Origin: a virus
IMG/VR virus record: IMGVR_UViG_3300006802_000539
Coordinates: 1 to 24,499 of that record
Reading direction: 5' to 3' (one strand)
DNA: 24,499 bases
In this document: one piece after another, positions 1 to 5,138 of the stretch
Position numbering within the stretch: the stretch's first letter is position 1
Layout of the letters: the number at the start of each line of letters is the position of its first letter
Made by a program: the position numbers and the translations under genes
The notes under the pieces: generated by a model
Database searches by the model: none
What the model saw: the letters and a program-made list of their open reading frames with translations, nothing else
Told to the model about the DNA's origin: nothing

Positions 1-2
1 TT

Positions 3-365
3 AAGCAAACCGGTGAGGTTGGAATAGGAACTACTAGTCCTGGTGTGCCTTTAGATGTTGTAGGTCTTATACGTACTACTACAAGTTTTGTAGGTAATGC
101 TTGTATTGTAAATAACGTTACTTCAGCAACATCTGGTGGTAGTATTTTTTTTAAAAATAATAGCGGTGTAGATCTAGCAACTTTAGCAGACAATGGCAAC
201 GTAGGTATTGGAACTACTAGTCCTAGCGCAAAACTTACAGTTGCTAGTGGTGATGTTGAAGTTACTTTAAATACTAAAGGTATAATATTAAAATCACCTG
301 ATGGAACAAGATATAGAATAACAGTGGCTAATGGAGGTAGTTTAACATCTACCGCATTACCATAA
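3..365 (+). CDS. tail fibre protein, C-terminal fragment (5' truncated by window edge)
   Basis: Open from the left edge in the frame starting at base 3, so the true start lies outside the window; the GTG at 45 is internal. About 120 C-terminal residues are visible. They hold two copies of the motif GxVGIGTTSP followed by a hydrophobic Lx(D/T)V strand, 61 residues apart. This motif is common in trimeric phage tail fibres and in the stalks ahead of intramolecular chaperone domains. The end (SPDGTRYRITVANGGSL) resembles the short beta-rich tip seen on many marine phage fibres; no chaperone/endosialidase domain follows. Role inferred: receptor-binding or fibre tip at the cell surface. The family type is fairly sure, the receptor unknown. 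Confidence 0.75.
   Translation, partial: KQTGEVGIGTTSPGVPLDVVGLIRTTTSFVGNACIVNNVTSATSGGSIFFKNNSGVDLATLADNGNVGIGTTSPSAKLTVASGDVEVTLNTKGIILKSPDGTRYRITVANGGSLTSTALP
27..224 (+). repeat. pair of direct repeats encoding GTTSP in the fibre gene
   Basis: GGAACTACTAGTCCT occurs exactly at 27-41 and at 210-224, 183 bases (61 codons) apart and in frame. Similarity extends a few bases on either side. It is the DNA trace of the repeated fibre motif and could serve as a site for in-frame loss or gain of repeat units. Confidence 0.8.
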
Positions 366-392
366 AAATAATAATAATTTAAAACTAAAACA

Positions 393-812
393 ATGGGACA
401 TGGATACACGGGTAATCACCCAAGATACACAATGATTCACGACAGAGAATTAATTTACGATGCAAAAAAACAATTGCACAGAGCTGACAAATCATTACAC
501 GCTTATGATGACAAAAAGCATGCTGCTAAAAGTTATGGCGAGAAAAATAAAGCTGTAATGTCTTATAGTAGCGAAGCTGATAAAGCAGCTGCTATGATGC
601 TTCCGGGTAATATACATCCACTAAGTAAAGTTTATGGAAAAGTTAGAAACCTAGAAACATATATGCCAGTCGATAATAGAGCTGCAGCTAAAAAATTAAA
701 TAAAGGCGGCGAAAAAATTGATGCAATGGGAGATGGCGATGGTGATGTAGATGCTAATGATTTTGCTATGATTAGAGAAGGCGCTAAGAAAAAAGGATGT
801 AGCTATAAGTAA
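393..812 (+). CDS. hypothetical protein with EF-hand/dockerin-like acidic loop
   Basis: A 139-aa protein rich in Lys, Ala, His and Tyr in its first two thirds, with no signal peptide or membrane segment. Near residues 110-125 it carries GDGDGDVDANDFAMIRE, an alternating-Asp loop followed by a helix, like the calcium loops of EF-hand and dockerin modules. The spacing does not match a canonical 12-residue loop exactly, since one register lacks the first Asp. Similar acidic loops occur at the ends of marine phage proteins of unknown role. It sits between the fibre and the peptidase/holin pair, with only 2 bases before the next gene, so it may belong to the virion or to lysis. ATG 393 is preceded by an A-rich leader without a Shine-Dalgarno site. 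Function unknown. Confidence 0.7.
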   Translation: MGHGYTGNHPRYTMIHDRELIYDAKKQLHRADKSLHAYDDKKHAAKSYGEKNKAVMSYSSEADKAAAMMLPGNIHPLSKVYGKVRNLETYMPVDNRAAAKKLNKGGEKIDAMGDGDGDVDANDFAMIREGAKKKGCSYK

Positions 813-814
813 TA

Positions 815-1132
815 ATGGCTTTTAAAATAAATCCACCATATCATATTGATAACACGCCGATATATAAAGTTGATTTTAAAGATGGTGCTGTTCACGGTGT
901 TACTTTAAACACAGGGGCAATTGTTATAAATAGGCATTTACCTACTGACGTAGAGTCCCAGACTGTTAGTCATGAGATGGTTCATGTAGATCAAATAAAA
1001 CGCGGTGATTTGTCTTATGATGATAAATATGTTTATTGGTGTGGTAAAAAATATCCAAGATCTAAAATGAAAGAAGGTGATAAAAATTTACCTTGGGAAA
1101 AAGAAGCTTATGCAAAACAAAAAAGAATTTAA
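815..1132 (+). CDS. minimal HExxH zinc metallopeptidase-like protein
   Basis: A 105-aa protein with HEMVH at residues 53-57 followed by Q60 and G64, the pattern of zinc-dependent gluzincin-type peptidases. Near the C-terminus, PWEKEAY offers Glu95 or Glu97 as a third metal ligand, as in compact DUF4157-like domains. The upstream stretch TGAIVINRHLP would be the edge strand next to the active-site helix. No signal peptide is visible. The start lies 2 bases after the previous stop, and the last 23 bases overlap the holin gene, so the two are probably translated together. Seen: motif and overlap. Known: HExxH + E binds zinc. Inferred: role in lysis or in processing a virion or envelope protein; substrate unknown. 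Confidence 0.65.
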   Translation: MAFKINPPYHIDNTPIYKVDFKDGAVHGVTLNTGAIVINRHLPTDVESQTVSHEMVHVDQIKRGDLSYDDKYVYWCGKKYPRSKMKEGDKNLPWEKEAYAKQKRI

Positions 1133-1568
1133 AGACACAACAGTTGGTAAATTATTATTTGGAGCAGCGTCAGTTGTAAACCCAACTTTAGCTAATGTAT
1201 TAAAAGGAGTAACATCTCCTCAAGAAGCTATAGCTGAAATTACAAAATCTCCTGCGCCAGTTGAAGATAAAATTAAACTTCAACAATTAATATTTGATCA
1301 ACAGAATAAAGAAATAGAGGCCATTACTTCAAGATGGAAAGCAGACTCAATGTCTGATTCTTGGATGTCTAAAAACGTAAGACCATTAGTTTTAATATGG
1401 TGTATTGTTATATTTTCATTTGCTGGAATATTAGATAGCGTAGAAAGTATACCTTTTACAATACATGATAATTGGAACTCTACTTTTGAGAATGTTATGA
1501 TGGCCGTTGTATTAGCCTATTTCGGAGGACGCACGACAGAAAAAGCAACTAGTATATTTAAAAAGTAA
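1110..1568 (+). CDS. holin of the 3TM / GTA-holin type
   Basis: A 152-aa protein. The stretch WKADSMSDSWMSKNVRPLVL is the hallmark of the 3TM holin family (GTA_holin_3TM-like): a soluble amphipathic N-terminal half, then a conserved Trp/Asp/Lys-Asn-x-Arg-Pro block just before a membrane helix (about residues 90-112). A second hydrophobic helix follows (about 128-142), ending AYFGGRTTEK. A weakly hydrophobic segment near residues 10-25 may be the third. ATG 1110 is preferred over an upstream ATG at 1077, because homologous sequence begins there and the overlap with the peptidase is then only 23 bases. Holins make the membrane holes that end infection; no lysozyme or amidase is recognisable beside it. 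Confidence 0.8.
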   Translation: MQNKKEFKDTTVGKLLFGAASVVNPTLANVLKGVTSPQEAIAEITKSPAPVEDKIKLQQLIFDQQNKEIEAITSRWKADSMSDSWMSKNVRPLVLIWCIVIFSFAGILDSVESIPFTIHDNWNSTFENVMMAVVLAYFGGRTTEKATSIFKK

Positions 1569-1633
1569 AATACTAATAAAATAAGTGACTATAATTAAGT
1601 AAACAATTATTAAAATTAAATAAAAATTAAATT

Positions 1634-1894
1634 ATGAGTGAAGAAATTAAAAAAGTTAAAGAAGAAGATTTAAAAAAGATTCAAGAAAACCAAAACCAAA
1701 TGGCTCAAGTTATAAATCAAGTTGGCGCTATTGAAGCACAAAAACAAGATTTATTAGCTCAAGTTCCAGCAATTAGAAAAGCAATGGACGAGTTAAAAGT
1801 TGAGTTAGAAAAAGAATATGGTAAAGTAAGTATTAACTTAGCTGATGGTACTTATGAAGAGATTCCAGAAGAAACTCTTAAAAAAGTAGACTAA
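1634..1894 (+). CDS. small coiled-coil hypothetical protein
   Basis: An 86-aa, highly charged protein. Residues 1-60 form an evident heptad coiled coil (repeated Q/E/K with spaced I, L, V), including an AQKQDLLAQV segment. The short C-terminal tail (YGKVSINLADGTYEEI) looks like a beta hairpin. The pattern recurs in small proteins of marine phages; their function is not known to me. It lies 65 bases after the holin, the largest gap in this part, behind a purely A/T leader, and ends in a TAATG overlap with the next gene, so translation is probably coupled. A structural or scaffold-type helper role is possible but unproven. Confidence 0.7.
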   Translation: MSEEIKKVKEEDLKKIQENQNQMAQVINQVGAIEAQKQDLLAQVPAIRKAMDELKVELEKEYGKVSINLADGTYEEIPEETLKKVD

Positions 1895-2121
1895 TGGATT
1901 CTAATATAAGAAAAATCAGTATTGGCGCTGATTATAAAAATGATGCGATGCATTATTCTATAGGTCAGCAGGTTTATGGAGGACATGAAATACATTGTAT
2001 AATGCTTGATGAATCTGATAGTTCTTATAATATTTATATAAAGAAAAACGATGAGGTATTGCCATGGAAGAAGTTTAATTCTAATATGGCTATATCTGTC
2101 GAATATGATTTAGAATATTAA
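1894..2121 (+). CDS. hypothetical protein, 75 aa
   Basis: A small mixed-charge protein with alternating hydrophobic residues suggesting an all-beta fold (for instance YSIGQQVYGGHEIHCIML and SYNIYIKK). No membrane segment, signal peptide or catalytic motif is visible. Both ends are shared with neighbours through TAATG (stop TAA 2119-2121 overlaps the next ATG; its own ATG overlaps the previous stop), so it sits in a translationally coupled string leading to the terminase genes. I do not recognise a function. It may be a small DNA-packaging or capsid accessory protein, judged by position only. Confidence 0.6.
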   Translation: MDSNIRKISIGADYKNDAMHYSIGQQVYGGHEIHCIMLDESDSSYNIYIKKNDEVLPWKKFNSNMAISVEYDLEY

Positions 2122-2720
2122 TGAGAAGTATTCAAAATTTTATTATATCACCTCTTAATAATAGATATGAAAATGAAATTAAAATTGGTGATAAAAAATT
2201 AATTATAAACACTTCAATAGAAGAGTTTGAATTTATAAGTAGATTTGCTAAAGTAATAGCAACGCCTACAGCTTACGATACAGATATTAAAGTAGGTGAT
2301 ATAGTTATAGTGCATCATAATATATTTAGAAGATGGTACGATCAACAAGGTGATGAGCGTAATTCAGCTTCTTACTTTAATGAAGACTTGTATTTCGCTG
2401 CGCCTGATCAAATATACTTATATACAAATGATGGTAATTGGAAAACGTTTGGTGATTATTGTTTTATAAAACCAATTAAAGACAAATATTTAACTGGTGT
2501 AATAAAATACAACAATAAACAATTAGCTAAAAAAGGCGTAAACACCGGTGATTTAGTTGGTTATCCACCTAAACGTGAATGGAGGTTTTTAATTGATGAA
2601 GAACTTTTATATTGTATGAAATCTAAAAACATCTTTGCTAAGTATGAATACAAAGGAGACGAAGTTGAATATAATCCACGCTGGGCAAAAAGCGGTGGAA
2701 GAATTAATAAAGGTAGCTAA
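2121..2720 (+). CDS. putative GroES-like co-chaperonin / beta-barrel protein
   Basis: A 199-aa protein. Its centre (residues about 55-130) has the order expected of a GroES-like barrel: a VGDIVIVHHNIFRRWYD strand-and-turn, a variable loop, then an acidic Glu-Asp-x-Tyr segment, PDQIYLY and YCFIKPIKDK. The second half repeats a similar theme (VNTGDLVGYPPKREWRFLID). Phages such as T4 (gp31) encode GroES-like proteins that adapt the host GroEL for folding the capsid protein, and a place just before terminase, portal and capsid genes would fit. Sequence likeness to GroES is weak and I rate it as a hypothesis. The 3' end overlaps the putative small terminase gene by about 56-77 bases. Confidence 0.5.
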   Translation: MRSIQNFIISPLNNRYENEIKIGDKKLIINTSIEEFEFISRFAKVIATPTAYDTDIKVGDIVIVHHNIFRRWYDQQGDERNSASYFNEDLYFAAPDQIYLYTNDGNWKTFGDYCFIKPIKDKYLTGVIKYNNKQLAKKGVNTGDLVGYPPKREWRFLIDEELLYCMKSKNIFAKYEYKGDEVEYNPRWAKSGGRINKGS

Positions 2721-2919
2721 AGAACCTATTGTTGATTCAGATGATGATATATCAGCTGACAGATTAAAAAATGCAGCGGCAACTAAAAAGCTTGCTATAT
2801 TTGATGCTTTTGAAATACTTAATCGTATACAAGAAGAAAAAGATATGTTAGAGGATAAGCCTAAAAAAGAAACTAAAAAAGATACTTTTAAAGGTTTTGC
2901 AGAAGGGAGGTCTAAATAA
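2644..2919 (+). CDS. putative terminase small subunit
   Basis: About 91 aa, helical and charged, with a central stretch SADRLKNAAATKKLAIFDAF and a Lys-rich tail. It lies directly before the large terminase and shares TAATG with it, the usual place for the small DNA-recognition subunit. Assignment rests on position, size and helical character; no helix-turn-helix is certain. The start is ambiguous: ATG 2644 is chosen here; a TTG at 2635 would add three residues, and a TTG at 2665 has AAAGGAG six bases upstream, which would shorten it by seven. Whichever is right, the gene begins inside the previous one. Confidence 0.5.
   Translation: MNTKETKLNIIHAGQKAVEELIKVAKEPIVDSDDDISADRLKNAAATKKLAIFDAFEILNRIQEEKDMLEDKPKKETKKDTFKGFAEGRSK
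2905..2910 (+). promoter_or_regulatory. Shine-Dalgarno-like GGGAGG before the large terminase
   Basis: GGGAGG lies 8 bases before ATG 2919, within the last codons of the preceding gene. It is noteworthy because nearly all other starts in the window have A/T leaders with no such motif. It could be chance, as it also encodes Gly-Arg. Confidence 0.3.
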
Positions 2920-5138
2920 TGTATCAGCAAACTTTATACAAAATAGTAAATGATCATATAAACCCTAAGACTATTAAAAAATATAATAAGTCTAAAAAAT
3001 GGGAATATGGTTATAATAAAGAATTTGATATAGTAATTATAAGTAAAGATGGTACTATAGGCGATATATATGAAATACAAAATTTAAAAATAGCTTTACC
3101 TAAACCTAAAGATGTTTATAAATTTAAAAGTAATACTTGGGATAGATTTGATTATCCTAAAGAATTACAAAAAATAAAAACTGTTTTTGATTTTAAACAG
3201 TACCCACAAGATTTTAAAGAAAAATGGTATGATTACATCGATAATGAATTCACTCGTAGAGAAGAAGGTTTTTGGTTTTATAACAAAGACGTTCCTACTT
3301 ACATTAGTGGTACTCATTACATGTACTTGCAGTGGTCTAAGATTGACGTCGGGAAACCAGATTTCCGTGAATCAAATAGATTATTCTTTATTTTCTGGGA
3401 AGCTTGTAAGGCAGATTCACGATCCTTTGGGATGTGTTACCTTAAGAATAGGAGGTCCGGGTTTTCTTTCATGGCCTCAGGAGAGGTGGTTAACTTGGCA
3501 ACCATATCAAGTGACTCCAGGTATGGTATATTATCCAAGTCTGGACCTGACGCGAAGAGTATGTTCACAGATAAGGTGGTACCCATATCCGTTAATTACC
3601 CCTTCTTTTTCAAGCCGACCCAGGACGGAATGGACCGTCCAAAGACCGAGCTTGCCTACCGTGTCCCAGCCAGTAAATTTACCAGACGTAAACTTACCAG
3701 CACCGCCGACGAAACCTTACAGGATCTCAAGGGATTGGACACCACCATCGACTGGAAGAATACCGGTGACAACTCCTACGATGGGGAGAAGCTCAAACTC
3801 CTCGTCCATGATGAGTCGGGGAAGTGGGAAAAGCCCAATAACATCCTCAACAACTGGCGTGTCACCAAGACAACCTTACGATTAGGTAGTAGAATAGTTG
3901 GTAAATGCATGATGGGTTCAACTTCAAATGCATTAGATAAAGGAGGTAATAATTTTAAAAAATTGTATTATGATTCCGATGTTACAAAACGAAACGCCAA
4001 CGGACAGACTCGTTCGGGACTCTATTCTTTGTTCATACCTATGGAATGGAATTACGAAGGATACATTGATTCTTATGGACTACCTGTATTCGATACACCT
4101 AAAGAAAAAACGATCGGCCCTGATGGGTATGAAATAGAATTAGGTGTAGTTGATTATTGGAACAACGAAGTAAATGGATTAAAAGGAGATCAAGATGCTT
4201 TAAATGAGTTTTATAGACAATTTCCTCGCACGGAAAAACACGCATTTAGAGATGAAACAAAATCTTCTTTGTTTAATTTAACTAAAATATATCAACAAGT
4301 TGATTACAACGAAGAAATGTTATTAACTTCTCCGTTAGTTACAACTGGTAATTTTCAATGGGAAAATGGTATACAAGATAGTAGAGTTATATTTTCTCCT
4401 AATAAAGAAGGTAGATTTAAAATATCTTGGGTTCCACCTATTAATTTACAGAATAATGTTATAGTAAAAGGAGCTGTTAAATATCCAGGTAATGAACACA
4501 TGGGAGCTTTTGGTTGTGATAGTTACGATATTTCTGGAACGGTAGACAATAAAGGATCAAAAGGATCTTTACATGGTTTAACAAAATTTAGTATGGAGGA
4601 TTGTCCTCCTAATCATTTCTTTTTAGAATATATAGCTAGACCACAAACAGCTGATATATTTTTTGAAGATATATTAATGGCATTAGTATTTTACGGTATG
4701 CCATTACTTGCGGAAAATAATAAACCTAGACTTTTATATTATTTAAAACGTAGAGGTTACAGAGGTTATTCTATGAATAGACCTGATAAAGTTTGGAATA
4801 AATTATCAACTACTGAAAAAGAAATAGGTGGTATACCAAACTCTAGCGAAGATATAAGACAAGCTCATGCAGCTGCAATTGAATATTATATTGAAACATA
4901 TGTAGGTGAACTATCAGATAGATATGGCGATATGTATTTTCAACGTACATTAGAAGACTGGGCTAAATTTAATATAAACAATAGAACTAAATTTGACGCG
5001 TCAATAAGTTCTGGACTTGCTATAATGGCTTGTAATAAAAATAAATACAAACCGGTTGCTGAATTTAAAAAAGAGGCGGTGTCTCTAGGATTTAAAAAAT
5101 ATAGTAACTCTGGTTATACTTCAAAAATTATACAATAA
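2919..5138 (+). CDS. terL: terminase large subunit (packaging ATPase/nuclease)
   Basis: A 739-aa protein, longer than the usual 450-600, with about 100 extra N-terminal residues. The ATPase core has a degenerate Walker A-like loop (CYLKNRRSGFSF, residues 173-183) and Walker B KLLVHDESG (about 293-301) with catalytic D298-E299, followed by a coupling-type MMGSTSNALDKGG. The C-terminal RNase H-like nuclease shows its acidic residues in FGCDSYDISG (about 533), LLAENNKPR (about 598) and TKFDASISSGLA (about 693). It drives DNA into the prohead through the portal and cuts concatemers. The start overlaps the previous stop (TAATG) and the stop abuts the portal ATG. Odd: codons about 140-322 (Walker A to Walker B) use G/C-ending codons unlike the rest. 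Confidence 0.93.
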   Translation: MYQQTLYKIVNDHINPKTIKKYNKSKKWEYGYNKEFDIVIISKDGTIGDIYEIQNLKIALPKPKDVYKFKSNTWDRFDYPKELQKIKTVFDFKQYPQDFKEKWYDYIDNEFTRREEGFWFYNKDVPTYISGTHYMYLQWSKIDVGKPDFRESNRLFFIFWEACKADSRSFGMCYLKNRRSGFSFMASGEVVNLATISSDSRYGILSKSGPDAKSMFTDKVVPISVNYPFFFKPTQDGMDRPKTELAYRVPASKFTRRKLTSTADETLQDLKGLDTTIDWKNTGDNSYDGEKLKLLVHDESGKWEKPNNILNNWRVTKTTLRLGSRIVGKCMMGSTSNALDKGGNNFKKLYYDSDVTKRNANGQTRSGLYSLFIPMEWNYEGYIDSYGLPVFDTPKEKTIGPDGYEIELGVVDYWNNEVNGLKGDQDALNEFYRQFPRTEKHAFRDETKSSLFNLTKIYQQVDYNEEMLLTSPLVTTGNFQWENGIQDSRVIFSPNKEGRFKISWVPPINLQNNVIVKGAVKYPGNEHMGAFGCDSYDISGTVDNKGSKGSLHGLTKFSMEDCPPNHFFLEYIARPQTADIFFEDILMALVFYGMPLLAENNKPRLLYYLKRRGYRGYSMNRPDKVWNKLSTTEKEIGGIPNSSEDIRQAHAAAIEYYIETYVGELSDRYGDMYFQRTLEDWAKFNINNRTKFDASISSGLAIMACNKNKYKPVAEFKKEAVSLGFKKYSNSGYTSKIIQ
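3330..3885 (+). other. GC-rich codon-usage island within terL
   Basis: Hand counts give 34/60 G+C at 3601-3660 and 31/60 at both 3721-3780 and 3781-3840, against 15/60 at 4621-4680 in the same gene. The rise is mainly at third positions: ACC, GTC, CTC, GCC, AAG and GAG replace the ACA/ACT, GTA/GTT, TTA, GCT, AAA and GAA used elsewhere, while the protein keeps terminase motifs throughout. Edges are gradual on the left (3330-3430) and abrupt on the right (about 3880). Weaker patches follow at about 3983-4025 and 4106-4130. It looks like a recombined tract from a relative with different base composition; a chimeric assembly is the alternative. Confidence 0.75.

Noticed and set aside
45-365. GTG at 45 as the start of a complete small gene
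   Set aside because: The same frame is open to the left edge and carries another copy of the fibre motif before the GTG, so this is the end of a longer gene.
1077-1109. Longer holin beginning at ATG 1077
   Set aside because: The added residues lie inside the peptidase frame, have no holin-like features, and would make a 56-base overlap; ATG 1110 gives a normal start.
1569-1633. Promoter in the 65-base gap before the coiled-coil gene
   Set aside because: The gap is nearly all A and T; no pair of recognisable promoter boxes (sigma-70 or Bacteroidota TAnnTTTG) could be placed with confidence.
2607-2930. Reverse-strand frame of 107 aa opposite the small terminase gene
   Set aside because: It is the complement of a Lys/Glu-rich gene, giving Ser/Phe-rich nonsense; all supported genes are on the + strand.
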